DNA from: DASQGA01 sp963762085
GTDB lineage: Bacteria > Actinomycetota > Thermoleophilia > Gaiellales > Gaiellaceae
Assembly: GCA_963762085.1 (NCBI GenBank)
Contig: CAVXJD010000001.1
Coordinates: 1 to 64,000 of the forward strand
Direction of reading: 5' to 3'
DNA length: 64,000 nt
Position 1 is the first letter of the stretch, and each line of letters starts with the position of its first letter. Under the pieces are notes generated by a model that saw only the letters and a program-made list of their open reading frames with translations, ran no database searches and was not told where the DNA came from. This document shows positions 6,469 through 14,376 of this stretch, in pieces. A program made the translations under genes and the position numbers.

Positions 6469-9036
6469 GTGGATGTCATCGCCACGCACTCGAACACCGA
6501 TTTCGACGCCTTCGCGTCCATGCTGGCCGTGCGCCGGCTCTATCCGGGCGCCGTCGTCGTCGTGTCCGGTTCCCTGAACCGGAACGTCCGCGCGTTCTAC
6601 CGCCTGCACGCCGACGAGCTCGGAGTGGTCGACGCCGGCCGGCTCGATCTCGACAGGGTCGAACGCCTGATCCTCGTCGAGACGCTCCAGCCCGAGCGGC
6701 TCGGCGAGCTGGAAGCCGTCGCCAGGAGACCAAACGTCGAGGTACTCGCCTTCGACCATCACGCAGGCGAGGCGACGGAATGGATCCGTCCCGAGAACCT
6801 CGTTGTCTCGAACGACGGCGCACTCACGACGACGCTGGTCGGCGTGCTGGCAGAGCGCGAGCTGCCCGTGTCGCCGCTCGAAGCGACCGTGTTCGCGCTC
6901 GGGATCCACGAAGACACCGGCTCCCTGACCTATCCCGGCGTCACGCGGCGGGACGCCGACGCGCTCGCCTGGTGCCTGCGGCACGGCGCACAGCAGGACG
7001 TGGTCGCGCGCTACCTCCATACCCCTCTCGGGGACAGCGAGCGAGCCCTGCTGGATGCGCTTCTCACCTCGCTCGAGACCGTCGAGGTCGGTGGCTTCGA
7101 GATTCTGCTCGCCGCAGTCTCCTGGCCGACCTACGTCGACGGCATCTCAAACCTGGCTCACAAGCTCGTCGACCTGACCGACTGCCGCGCGCTGGTGCTC
7201 CTCGTGGAGATGGACGAGCGGGTGTTCGGGGTCGTTCGGGCGCGGGTGGCCGAGTTCGACGCCGCCGCCGTCGCACGGGAGCTGGGGGGCGGAGGGCATC
7301 CGCAGGCGGCTTCGGCGGTCTACCGCGGCTCGCTCGGGGATGCACGCACCGCTGCCGTGGACGCGCTGCCCGGCGCCGTCCGGAAGCCCTTGGCAGCAGC
7401 CGACATCATGTCGCGACCACCGCGGTTCGTGGACGCGGAGGACACGGTGGCGCATGCGATGGTGCTCTGCCAGCAGCATCGCCAGAGCGGCATGCTGGTT
7501 GGCGAGCCTCGCGCCCTCGCCGGCATCGTCACGCGTGAGGACCTGGACAAGGCGATCGGTCACGGGCTCTCCCATGCACCCGTCAAGTCGGTGATGAGCT
7601 CGAACGTCGTCACCTGCAGCCCGGAGACCCCGCTCGCAGAGCTGCACCGCCTCCTCGCATCGACCGACGTGGGGCGGGTGCCCGTGCTCAAAGACGGCGA
7701 GGTCATCGGAGTTGTCACGCGCAGCGACCTCCTGCGGGCGTTCGAGGAGCCCGTGAGCGAGGCGGGTGAGGGCCCTGAGACGTCGATTGCCGAGCGGCTC
7801 GCGGGGCTGGAGCGGCTTGCACCTGTTTTTGAGGCCGTGCAGGCCGTCAGCGAGGGGTACGAGGGCGTCTACCTCGTTGGCGGAGCGGTCCGCGACGTGC
7901 TCATGGGGGAGCCGAGCTTCGATATCGACGTCGCAGTCGAGGGAGACGGAATCGTGTTCGCCGAAGCTCTCGCAGGTGCTCTCGGAGGCAGGGTTGTCCC
8001 ACATGAGAAGTTCGGGACGGCGATTGTCATTTCCGGCCACGGCGAGCGCGTGGACGTCGCGACGACGCGAACCGAATTCTACGATCACCCGGCAGCGCTG
8101 CCCCGCGTCGAGCGGGCGTCGATCCGCCAGGACCTCTTCCGGCGGGACTTCACGGTCAACGCAATGGCCGCCTCGCTTCGTGGCGAGGACTTCGGACGGC
8201 TCGTCGACCCCTTCGACGGGCTTCGGGACCTCGAGCGCCGCGTCGTGCGCGTGCTCCACAACCTCTCGTTCATCGACGACCCGACGCGCATCTTTCGGGC
8301 GATCCGCTACGAGAACCGGTACGGCTTTGCGATGGACGCCCATACGGTCGCACTCGCACGGGCTTGCGTCGAGATGGATCTCGTGGGAGAGCTCTCCTCG
8401 GCGCGGCTCAGGGACGAGCTCCAGGCCCTCCTCTCCGAGGCGAGCGTGGGCGAGTCCGTCCTTCGCCTGTCCGAGCTCGGAATCGACCGGGCTATCCATC
8501 CACATCTGGCGGCAGACGACGAGGCAGTCGATTTGATCGAGAAGCTGGACGGCCTTCGAGCACGCTATGCGGCTGAGGTCCCGTCCTGGCGCCTTCGGCT
8601 GGCCGCGCTCGCGCGAACGCTCCCTCCCGACGAGCTCTACGACTGGTTCGCCCGCCTGAAGATTCGCCGGCGAGACGCCGACCTGATTGCAGATGCTGTC
8701 ACGGTCGCGCCGAAGCTGAACAGGCTTCTCGAGGATGCATCGGAGCCCGCGGTCGTGCACGCGGTCGTCGCGCCGCACGACCCGGACGGGGCACTCTTCG
8801 CGCTGGCGGTTGCGACAGGGCCTGCGCGGGAGCGGCTCGAGCAATACTTTCACGAGCTTCGAGGGGTGCGGCTCGAGATCTCCGGCGCGGATCTGGCCCA
8901 ACTCGGAGTCGGCGAGTCGCCTCAGGTCGGCGCGATCCTCGACGAGCTCCTGCGGCGCAAGCTGAACGGTGAAGTCGGCGGGCGGGCGGCGGAGCTCGAC
9001 GCGGCGCGGGAGCTCCTGGCCGCGGAGCCCGCGTGA
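6469..9036 (+). CDS. DHH phosphoesterase - CBS pair - CCA/poly(A) tRNA nucleotidyltransferase fusion
   Basis: An 855-residue three-part protein. Residues about 1-305 are a DHH/DHHA1 phosphoesterase (ATHSNTDFDAFASML, AFDHHAGEAT, and ELGGGGHPQAASAV). Residues about 307-430 are two CBS domains that usually sense adenine nucleotides (ADIMSRPPRFVDAEDTV, VKSVMSSNVVTCSPETPL). From about 465 a class II nucleotidyltransferase begins with VYLVGGAVRDVLMG and FDIDVAVEGDG, then RRDFTVNAMAASL and the RNA-binding helices. The last part maintains or builds the tRNA 3' CCA end; similar large fusions in other phyla act as A-adding enzymes, sharing CCA synthesis with a second protein. The GTG start is leaderless, and the stop overlaps the next gene by four bases. 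Confidence 0.92.
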   Translation: MDVIATHSNTDFDAFASMLAVRRLYPGAVVVVSGSLNRNVRAFYRLHADELGVVDAGRLDLDRVERLILVETLQPERLGELEAVARRPNVEVLAFDHHAGEATEWIRPENLVVSNDGALTTTLVGVLAERELPVSPLEATVFALGIHEDTGSLTYPGVTRRDADALAWCLRHGAQQDVVARYLHTPLGDSERALLDALLTSLETVEVGGFEILLAAVSWPTYVDGISNLAHKLVDLTDCRALVLLVEMDERVFGVVRARVAEFDAAAVARELGGGGHPQAASAVYRGSLGDARTAAVDALPGAVRKPLAAADIMSRPPRFVDAEDTVAHAMVLCQQHRQSGMLVGEPRALAGIVTREDLDKAIGHGLSHAPVKSVMSSNVVTCSPETPLAELHRLLASTDVGRVPVLKDGEVIGVVTRSDLLRAFEEPVSEAGEGPETSIAERLAGLERLAPVFEAVQAVSEGYEGVYLVGGAVRDVLMGEPSFDIDVAVEGDGIVFAEALAGALGGRVVPHEKFGTAIVISGHGERVDVATTRTEFYDHPAALPRVERASIRQDLFRRDFTVNAMAASLRGEDFGRLVDPFDGLRDLERRVVRVLHNLSFIDDPTRIFRAIRYENRYGFAMDAHTVALARACVEMDLVGELSSARLRDELQALLSEASVGESVLRLSELGIDRAIHPHLAADDEAVDLIEKLDGLRARYAAEVPSWRLRLAALARTLPPDELYDWFARLKIRRRDADLIADAVTVAPKLNRLLEDASEPAVVHAVVAPHDPDGALFALAVATGPARERLEQYFHELRGVRLEISGADLAQLGVGESPQVGAILDELLRRKLNGEVGGRAAELDAARELLAAEPA

Positions 9037-9659
9037 ACGATCTCCAGACCTTTCTCTACCTGCTGCCGGTCCTGCTCGTCAGCCTGACGCTCCACGAGCT
9101 GGCACACGCGGTCGTCGCAACGCGACTCGGCGACCCGACGCCGCGCGAGCAGGGACGCCTGACGCTGAACCCGCTCGCGCACATCGATCCGCTCGGGACG
9201 ACGATGTTCGCGCTCACGTACTTCCTGACCGGTTTCATCTTCGGCTGGGCGAAGCCCGTCCTCGTCGACGCGCGCCGCTTCCGGAAGCCCAAGGAGTCGA
9301 TGGCGCTCGTGGCTGCTGCCGGCCCAGCCGTGAACTTCCTGATCGCGCTCGGCTGCGCCGGCATCGCCGTGCACGTGGATGACCTCGGCACGAGAACCGT
9401 CGACGTGCTCGAGCTTGCCTTCGAGCTCAACATAATCCTGGGGCTCTTCAACCTGATCCCGATCCCGCCGCTGGACGGGTCTCGCATCGTCGGAGCTGTG
9501 ATGTCGAACGCCACGTATGCGCGGTGGGCGGCACTCGACCAGTACGGGATGCTCGCGCTCTTCGCGGTCATCCTCCTCTTCCAGAACGAGTTCTTCACGC
9601 TCTTCCAGAGCGCCTTCGACCATTCCGCAGACGTGATGATCAGGATCGTCGGAGGATGA
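9033..9659 (+). CDS. Site-2 protease family (M50B) membrane metalloprotease
   Basis: A 208-residue multispanning membrane protein of the minimal site-2 protease family. The zinc motif is in the first helix (LTLHELAHAVVA, HExxH) and the third ligand is in LFNLIPIPPLDGSRI. An intermediate hydrophobic segment carries AAAGPAVNFLIALGCAG. It lacks the PDZ domain of RseP. Substrate unknown; members cut transmembrane segments within the bilayer. GTG 9033 overlaps the stop of the fusion gene (GTGA), and its own stop overlaps pgeF (ATGA), so translation is coupled in an operon. Confidence 0.92.
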   Translation: MNDLQTFLYLLPVLLVSLTLHELAHAVVATRLGDPTPREQGRLTLNPLAHIDPLGTTMFALTYFLTGFIFGWAKPVLVDARRFRKPKESMALVAAAGPAVNFLIALGCAGIAVHVDDLGTRTVDVLELAFELNIILGLFNLIPIPPLDGSRIVGAVMSNATYARWAALDQYGMLALFAVILLFQNEFFTLFQSAFDHSADVMIRIVGG

Positions 9660-10375
9660 AGCTCTTCGAGTGGGACGCGCCAGGGCCGTATCGGGTTGCG
9701 TTCTCGACCCGCCTCGGCGGGGTGAGCGAAGGTCCGTATGCCTCATTGAACCTCGGCGCCAAGACCAAGGACGACTACGGCAGGGTCTCGGACAACCGGG
9801 CACGGCTCTGCGCCGCGACCGGTGCTGATGCGACGACCGCGACGATGGGCTATCAGGTGCACGGCCCGAACGTGGTTGAGGCCGGACCGAAGGGCATCCT
9901 GGCGCCGACCAGCTTCGAGCAGTGCGACGGTCTCTGGAGTGACCGTCCGAGCCAGGCAATGCTGCTCGTGACCGCAGACTGCGCCCCGGTCGCCCTCTGC
10001 CGGTCGGACGGTGACCCCGGACTGGCGCTCCTGCATGTCGGCTGGAAGGGCCTGCTGGCTGGAATCGTCCAGAGCGGAGCCTCCGCACTCGGAGGCGGAG
10101 AGCTCGCTGCCGCCGTGGGACCGGCGATCGGACCGTGCTGCTACGAGGTGGGGGAGGAGGTCGCGGTGCCCTACCGCGAGCGCTTTGGACCGGACGTCAT
10201 GCGTGGCCGGAACCTGGACCTTCCCCTCGCCGTCGAGCGCGCCCTCGAGGAGGCCGGAATCGGCTCGGTCGAGCACACCGGCATCTGCACGGCTTGCCAT
10301 CCCGACCTCTTCTTCTCGCACCGCCGCGACAACGGCGTCACGGGCCGGCAAGGAGTGATCGGCTACGTCGCCTGA
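9656..10375 (+). CDS. pgeF: PgeF/YfiH family peptidoglycan-editing (laccase-domain) protein
   Basis: A 239-residue DUF152 (multicopper polyphenol oxidase/laccase domain) protein. Characterised members hydrolyse misincorporated amino acids from UDP-MurNAc peptides or act as purine nucleoside enzymes. The conserved metal-site residues appear as MGYQVHGPNV (His), LLVTADCAPVAL (Cys), LLHVGWKGLLAGIV (His) and VGPAIGPCCYEVGEEV. It has a Cys-rich end, TGICTACHPDLFFSHRRD, typical of the family. In actinobacteria this gene usually sits beside yggS and sepF as here. ATG 9656 overlaps the preceding stop. Confidence 0.92.
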   Translation: MKLFEWDAPGPYRVAFSTRLGGVSEGPYASLNLGAKTKDDYGRVSDNRARLCAATGADATTATMGYQVHGPNVVEAGPKGILAPTSFEQCDGLWSDRPSQAMLLVTADCAPVALCRSDGDPGLALLHVGWKGLLAGIVQSGASALGGGELAAAVGPAIGPCCYEVGEEVAVPYRERFGPDVMRGRNLDLPLAVERALEEAGIGSVEHTGICTACHPDLFFSHRRDNGVTGRQGVIGYVA

Positions 10376-10970
10376 GGGCCTCCGCGAGCGCTACGAGAGC
10401 CTCCGGGCCGAGGTCGGGCCTTCCGTCCGCGTCGTCGTCGCGACGAAGTACGTCTCCGCGGACGAGCTGAGGGAGCTCGCCGAGGCCGGAGTCGAGGTGG
10501 TGGGGGAGAACCGCCTGCAGGATCTGGTCACGAAACAGGAGCGATGGGGTGACCGGTTCGAGTGGCACTTCATCGGCCAGCTCCAGTCGCGGAAGGCCCG
10601 GGAGGTGTCGGCCCGGTGCACGCTCCTTCACTCACTCGACTCGCTCTCGGCTGCACGCCGGCTCGAGATCCCCGCCCTGGTCGAGGTCAACCTCTCGGGC
10701 GAGGAATCGAAGGCCGGCGTCTCCAGCGCGGATCTTCCAGCCTTCCTGGCGGAGGCCGGGAAGGCGGGTGCGGACATACGCGGCCTCATGACGATGCCGC
10801 CGTTCACCGAGGATCCCGAGCGCTCCCGGCCGTACTTCCGCGAGCTCCGAGAACTAGCCCGCCGGCACGGCCTCACCGAGCTCTCGATGGGGACGTCGCA
10901 GGACTATCGGATCGCTGTCGAGGAGGGCGCGACGCTCGTGCGGGTGGGATCGAACCTGCTCCGCGGGTAA
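10365..10970 (+). CDS. YggS-family PLP homeostasis protein, start codon unresolved
   Basis: A PLP-binding protein with the single-domain alanine-racemase fold; the family keeps free PLP in balance. The open frame begins after a stop at 10356-10358 and runs to 10970, about 200 residues. The cofactor lysine is in VVVATKYVSADEL, followed by VGENRLQDLV, WHFIGQLQSRKA, VEVNLSGEESKAGV, GLMTMPP and LSMGTSQDYRIAVEEGAT. No ATG, GTG or TTG precedes the essential lysine in this frame, so initiation must use another codon or a base is missing near the pgeF stop (10373-10380). The start coordinate given (an in-frame ACG) is only a placeholder. It lies between pgeF and sepF. Confidence 0.8.
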   Translation, partial: TSPEGLRERYESLRAEVGPSVRVVVATKYVSADELRELAEAGVEVVGENRLQDLVTKQERWGDRFEWHFIGQLQSRKAREVSARCTLLHSLDSLSAARRLEIPALVEVNLSGEESKAGVSSADLPAFLAEAGKAGADIRGLMTMPPFTEDPERSRPYFRELRELARRHGLTELSMGTSQDYRIAVEEGATLVRVGSNLLRG

Positions 10971-10973
10971 GAT
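10968..10973 (+). promoter_or_regulatory. -10 element of sepF
   Basis: TAAGAT overlaps the yggS stop codon and lies eleven bases before the sepF ATG, giving a leader of a few bases at most. Confidence 0.4.
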
Positions 10974-10984
10974 TCTGGCCCGTC

Positions 10985-11533
10985 ATGGGTGTCGCAGACG
11001 TCTGGAACCGTGCGCTCGTCTACTTCGGCATCGTCGAGGAGGACGAGTACTGGGACGAGGAAGCGTTCGATGCGGAGGACGAGCTCGAGCGCACCTACGG
11101 CGATCGGCCAAACGTGCGGCGTCTGAACCCGCGCCGAGCGCGCGCCCAGGAGTTCGACGACTGGTCCGATCCCGAGACATCGCCGACCGCCCGGACCGCT
11201 GTCCTTCGCTCCTCCCGCGGACAGCGCCCTCCGCTCGAAGCGGTGGCGTCCGCGTCCGTCCGCGTCCACCTCGTCGTCCCGCAGAGCTTCGCCGATGCCC
11301 AGGGGATCGCGGACAAGTACAAGGACACAGTCCCCGTGATCCTGAATCTCCAGAGCACGGATGCGGAGCTCTCCAAGCGCCTGATCGATTTCTCCAGCGG
11401 GCTCACGTACGCGCTGAACGGGGGTATGCAGCGCATCGCCGACAAGGTGTTCCTGCTGACGCCGCGGAACGTCGAGGTCTCGGCGGAGGAGCGGGCGCGC
11501 CTGATCGAACGCGGCTTCTTCAACCAATCCTAG
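10985..11533 (+). CDS. sepF: Cell division protein SepF
   Basis: SepF binds FtsZ and the membrane and acts as the FtsZ anchor in actinobacteria that lack FtsA and ZipA. The 182-residue protein has an N-terminal amphipathic membrane-binding segment (MGVADVWNRALVYFGI), a long acidic and Arg-rich linker, and the C-terminal polymerising domain from about residue 95 (VHLVVPQSFADAQGIADKY, LIDFSSGLTYALNGGMQRI, KVFLLTPRNVEVS). The order pgeF-yggS-sepF-yggT-divIVA-like is the classic division-cluster arrangement, here without ftsZ. ATG 10985 is chosen for the amphipathic start and promoter spacing. Confidence 0.95.
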   Translation: MGVADVWNRALVYFGIVEEDEYWDEEAFDAEDELERTYGDRPNVRRLNPRRARAQEFDDWSDPETSPTARTAVLRSSRGQRPPLEAVASASVRVHLVVPQSFADAQGIADKYKDTVPVILNLQSTDAELSKRLIDFSSGLTYALNGGMQRIADKVFLLTPRNVEVSAEERARLIERGFFNQS

Positions 11534-11564
11534 ATCGGTAGGCCCACCCGGCCGAGGGGCGCGG

Positions 11565-11570
11565 TAGGTT
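11565..11570 (+). promoter_or_regulatory. -10 element of yggT (leaderless)
   Basis: TAGGTT is followed by seven bases and then the GTG start at 11578. Confidence 0.5.
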
Positions 11571-11577
11571 TCCCCCC

Positions 11578-11880
11578 GTGCTGCTCGCAGATTCCTTCGA
11601 TACCGCTGAGAGCTTCGTCTCGACGGTCTTCGCCGTCTACCTGATCTGCATCATCGCCTACATCATCATGTCGTGGATCCCGCTCCCCTACAACGTTTGG
11701 CTCAGCCGGATCCAGCGCTTCCTCTATGACGTCGTCGACCCGTATCTGCGGCTCTTCCGCCGCTTCTTGCCTCAGCTTTCGCTCGGCGGGCTTGGACTCG
11801 ACCTCTCGCCGATCGTTGCGATCTTCTCGCTCTACATCGTGCAGGCCCTGGTGCTGAAGGGAATCGACGCGCTCCGCTGA
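11578..11880 (+). CDS. YggT family membrane protein
   Basis: A 100-residue protein with two hydrophobic helices (about residues 14-32 and 76-96) around a central conserved loop SWIPLPYNVWLSRIQRFLYD and VVDPYLRLFRRFLPQ, the YggT signature. The family is linked by gene neighbourhood to SepF and division-site or envelope organisation, but its molecular role is not established. The GTG start is leaderless and the next gene starts 14 bases after its stop. Confidence 0.9.
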   Translation: MLLADSFDTAESFVSTVFAVYLICIIAYIIMSWIPLPYNVWLSRIQRFLYDVVDPYLRLFRRFLPQLSLGGLGLDLSPIVAIFSLYIVQALVLKGIDALR

Positions 11881-11894
11881 AGAAGGCGGGTGCG

Positions 11895-12368
11895 ATGTCA
11901 CTCACCCCGGTCGAGATTCGCCATGTGAAGCTCGGCCGCCGCCTGGGCGGATACGACCGGCCGGCGACCGATGCTCTGCTCCTCAGGATCGCCGAGAGCT
12001 TCGAAGACGTCTGGCGCGAGCGGGCTGACCTCCGTGACGAGATCGAGCGCCTGGAGAGCGAGCTGGCCCGGTTTCGAGAGCTGGAGGTGCTCCTTCGAAA
12101 CACGCTGGTCTCCGCCGAGCGCTCCGCAGACGAGCTCCGTGCGCAGGCCCATCGAGAAGCCGACGTGATTCTGGACGAGGCTCGCGTCAAGGCACGCGAG
12201 CTCGGAGGCAGTGCGGAGAACGAACGAGAGCGCGTTCGCTCCGACATCAGGCGGCTGAAGGCCATAGAGACGCAGATGCGCGCCGAGTACCGCGCCTTCC
12301 TCGTCACCGCGCTCGATCGGCTCGAGAGCGACACCGAGGAGCGCGAAGCGCCAGAGCAAGCCGCCTGA
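11895..12368 (+). CDS. DivIVA domain-containing protein
   Basis: A 157-residue mostly coiled-coil protein. The first 60 residues (LTPVEIRHVKLGRRLGGYDR, then ATDALLLRIAESFEDVWRERADL) match the DivIVA N-terminal membrane-curvature domain, followed by a long heptad region rich in Glu and Arg to about residue 145. DivIVA/Wag31 proteins mark negatively curved poles and septa and recruit wall-synthesis or chromosome-anchoring machinery. It follows yggT in the sepF cluster, as in other actinobacteria. This is a short member; a separate full-length Wag31 may exist elsewhere. Confidence 0.9.
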   Translation: MSLTPVEIRHVKLGRRLGGYDRPATDALLLRIAESFEDVWRERADLRDEIERLESELARFRELEVLLRNTLVSAERSADELRAQAHREADVILDEARVKARELGGSAENERERVRSDIRRLKAIETQMRAEYRAFLVTALDRLESDTEEREAPEQAA

Positions 12369-12398
12369 GCGCTGACAAGGGGCAGCCTGCCCCGGGGA

Positions 12399-12404
12399 TA
12401 TACT
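12399..12404 (+). promoter_or_regulatory. Consensus-like -10 element (leaderless small gene + dksA)
   Basis: TATACT, the best -10 hexamer seen in the window, ends six bases before GTG 12411. The bases around 12379-12393 (GGGGCAGCCTGCCCC) form a six-pair hairpin just upstream. Confidence 0.6.
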
Positions 12405-12410
12405 CGAACG

Positions 12411-12539
12411 GTGTCGCCTGCCCGCTCCCGGCTGCGTCTGCACGTCTCCCCGGGGGGGCGCGAGACACGCGTGCTCGGGCGTCACAAAGAGCTTCTCAGG
12501 CATTTGGCCGAGCGGCGGCTCGCGGGGGAGCCGGCATGA
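12411..12539 (+). CDS. 42-residue truncated DUF167 (YggU)-like protein
   Basis: A small open frame starting with GTG directly downstream of a strong -10 element. It reads RLRLHVSPGGRETRVLGRHK near the N-terminus, the normal opening of a DUF167 (YggU) protein, and then LLRHLAERRLAGEPA, which resembles the later helix of the same family; the middle of the domain (about 40 residues) is missing. It lies at the end of the sepF-yggT-divIVA cluster, where yggU normally sits. Its stop overlaps the ATG of the dksA-like gene (ATGA), so it may persist as a coupling leader. Product function is doubtful. Confidence 0.55.
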   Translation: MSPARSRLRLHVSPGGRETRVLGRHKELLRHLAERRLAGEPA

Positions 12540-12892
12540 CGCCCATCGATTACCGGGCGATCCTGCTCGAGGAGCGCGAGCGGGTTGAGCACTCCCTGAA
12601 GCTCCTCCACGTGGAGAGCCCCTCGTCGAACGGTGACGAGAAAGAAGAGGAGACTCGCGACAATCACGTGGGCGACGCGGCATCGATCACCCTGGCGCGT
12701 GAGATCGACAATTCACTTGAAGACAACCTTGGCCATGTACGCGAGGCGATCGACCTCGCGTTGAAGCGAATCGAGGAGGGGACATTCGGAACGTGCACGA
12801 GCTGCGGGAAGATGATCGCGGAGGCGCGCCTGGAGGCGATGCCGTACGCGACGAAGTGCATCGAGTGCAAGCGCCTCGAAGAGAGGGGTTGA
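12536..12892 (+). CDS. TraR/DksA family zinc-finger protein
   Basis: A 118-residue protein with an N-terminal coiled coil (ILLEERERVEHSLKLLH) and the DksA/TraR-type C4 zinc finger CTSCGKMIAEARLEAMPYA followed by CIEC, near residues 87-111. DksA-type proteins insert their coiled coil into the RNA polymerase secondary channel and modulate initiation, often with ppGpp; in actinobacteria the role of these short homologues is poorly defined. Start ATG 12536 overlaps the small upstream frame. The stop lies inside a repeat-like palindrome shared with the possible lspA start. Confidence 0.88.
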   Translation: MTPIDYRAILLEERERVEHSLKLLHVESPSSNGDEKEEETRDNHVGDAASITLAREIDNSLEDNLGHVREAIDLALKRIEEGTFGTCTSCGKMIAEARLEAMPYATKCIECKRLEERG

Positions 12893-12902
12893 CGAATCCC
12901 TC
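12883..12902. repeat. Possible minimal derivative of the intergenic repeat
   Basis: GAGGGGTTGACGAATCCCTC matches one end of the repeat at 4003 and 14373 (GAGGGTTTGACGAA, one mismatch in 14) joined to the terminal AATCCCTC of its other end. It is palindromic and covers the dksA stop codon. It may be coincidence. Confidence 0.3.
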
Positions 12903-12960
12903 ACCGCGGCTGATCGACGTGCGCGTCGGGTCGGCCACGGACGGCCGCGTCCCGATCTCC

Positions 12961-13473
12961 ATGGCCGCGCGGTCGCTCTCGGCGCGTCCGTTCCACTGGC
13001 TCGCCCTCTTTGCGGTCGCCTTCGCCGCACTGGTCGCTGATCAGCTCACGAAGCAGCTGGTGGTCACCCAACTGGCGCTCGGGGACTCCTTTCACGTTGC
13101 GGGGCCGCTCGAGATCCATCACGTTCGGAACTCCGGCATCGCGTTCGGCATCTTCTCGACCTGGGCTTCTGCGGTCACGATCCTCACTGCTGTCGCAATT
13201 GCCTGGATGGTCGGCTACTTCGCAAAGGCGGGCGCCCGCCACCCGATCCTCCCGGTGGCACTCGGCTTTCTGATCGGCGGCAGTCTCGGGAACCTGGTCG
13301 ACCGCGTGCGGCTGGGCCACGTCACCGACTTCCTGGACGTCAGCTTCTGGCCCGCGTTCAACCTCGCAGACACGTTCATCGTCCTCGGCGTCGTGATCCT
13401 GATGGCGACGATCATTTCGGCCGAGCGCTCGCCGCGGAAGCTGCACCGGCGCCTACCCAGGACGAGCGGGTAG
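12961..13473 (+). CDS. lspA: Lipoprotein signal peptidase (signal peptidase II)
   Basis: LspA is the aspartic membrane protease that removes signal peptides from prolipoproteins. The 170-residue form from ATG 12961 has four hydrophobic helices, the conserved ADQLTKQLVV, HVRNSGIAFGIF, and the catalytic aspartates in GNLVDRVRLGHVTDFLDV and FNLADTFIVLG. A longer form could start at TTG 12889, overlapping the dksA stop, but the extra 24 residues look non-membrane and unlike family starts. It is followed directly by the RluA-family gene, the usual lspA-rluD pairing. Confidence 0.93.
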   Translation: MAARSLSARPFHWLALFAVAFAALVADQLTKQLVVTQLALGDSFHVAGPLEIHHVRNSGIAFGIFSTWASAVTILTAVAIAWMVGYFAKAGARHPILPVALGFLIGGSLGNLVDRVRLGHVTDFLDVSFWPAFNLADTFIVLGVVILMATIISAERSPRKLHRRLPRTSG

Positions 13474-14376
13474 GTGCAGCGAAGAGCTCTCGTCGTGCCG
13501 CCCGAGGCGGCCGGCGAGCGGCTCGACCGCTTCCTCGGGGCTCTCGACGAGGTTGGCTCGCGCGCGGCCGCCGAACGGCTGCTCGACGCCGGCAAGGTCC
13601 TGGTGGGCGGTGCGAGGCGCCCGAAGAGCCACCGGCTCACGCCGGGCGAGCCGATCGAGTTCGAGGCCCCCGAGCGTGAGCCCAGCGCTCTCGAGCCCGA
13701 GGATCTCGGCCTGCGGGTCGCCTGGGAGGACGAGCACTTGCTCGTGGTCGACAAGCCGGCTGGAGTCGTCGTCCACCCCTCTGCCGGGCACGGCACCGGG
13801 ACGCTCGTCCACGGTCTCCTCGCACACGAGATCGTCGGAGGTGGGGACGCGGGCCGGCCCGGGATCGTTCACCGTCTCGACCGCGACACTTCGGGGCTTC
13901 TGGTCGTGGCCCGCTCCGACGAGGCCCATCGCAGGCTGCAGCGTCTCCTGAAAAGCAGGAAGCTCGTCAGGGAGTACCTCGCCCTCGTGAAAGGGCGGCC
14001 ACGCTCGCGGGAGGGGCGGATCGAGGCCCCGATCGGCCGCGATCGCCAGGATGCGACGCGGATCTCCCTCGACTCGGCTGCTCCGCGTGAGGCGATCACA
14101 CACTTCGACGTAATCGAGCTCCTCCGCGCCCACACCCTGCTCCGGGTACGGCTAGAGACGGGGAGGACGCACCAGATCCGGGTCCACCTGGCCGCGATCG
14201 ACCTCCCGGTATCTGGCGACCCGCTCTACGGGGTCGAAGGCGACCTCGGGCTCGGGCGCCAGTTCCTGCACGCCGCACGCCTTTCCTTTCCACATCCGTT
14301 CGGCGACGCGCCCGTCGAGGTGGAGTCCGCGCTCCCGGCCGACCTGGCCGAGGCGCTCGAGCGGGCTCGGGCCTAG
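13474..14376 (+). CDS. RluA-family (RluD-like) 23S rRNA pseudouridine synthase
   Basis: A 300-residue pseudouridine synthase. Residues 1-70 form an S4 RNA-binding domain (GERLDRFLGALDEV, AAERLLDAGKVLVGG); the catalytic domain begins with VAWEDEHLLVVDKPAGVVVH and has the active-site motif GIVHRLDRDTSGLLVVAR with the nucleophilic Asp. Later conserved parts are LETGRTHQIRVHLAAI and GDPLYG. By family it modifies helix 69 or nearby uridines of large-subunit rRNA. GTG 13474 follows the lspA stop with no gap. The stop codon TAG lies in the CTAG end of the adjacent repeat element. Confidence 0.93.
   Translation: MQRRALVVPPEAAGERLDRFLGALDEVGSRAAAERLLDAGKVLVGGARRPKSHRLTPGEPIEFEAPEREPSALEPEDLGLRVAWEDEHLLVVDKPAGVVVHPSAGHGTGTLVHGLLAHEIVGGGDAGRPGIVHRLDRDTSGLLVVARSDEAHRRLQRLLKSRKLVREYLALVKGRPRSREGRIEAPIGRDRQDATRISLDSAAPREAITHFDVIELLRAHTLLRVRLETGRTHQIRVHLAAIDLPVSGDPLYGVEGDLGLGRQFLHAARLSFPHPFGDAPVEVESALPADLAEALERARA

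Noticed and set aside
5872..7020. 382-codon minus-strand frame opposite ridA and the CCA fusion
   Set aside because: Antisense to confirmed genes, no recognisable motifs, composition of a shadow frame.
7147..8901. 584-codon minus-strand frame opposite the CCA fusion
   Set aside because: Mirror of codon-biased coding on the plus strand; no promoter or family.
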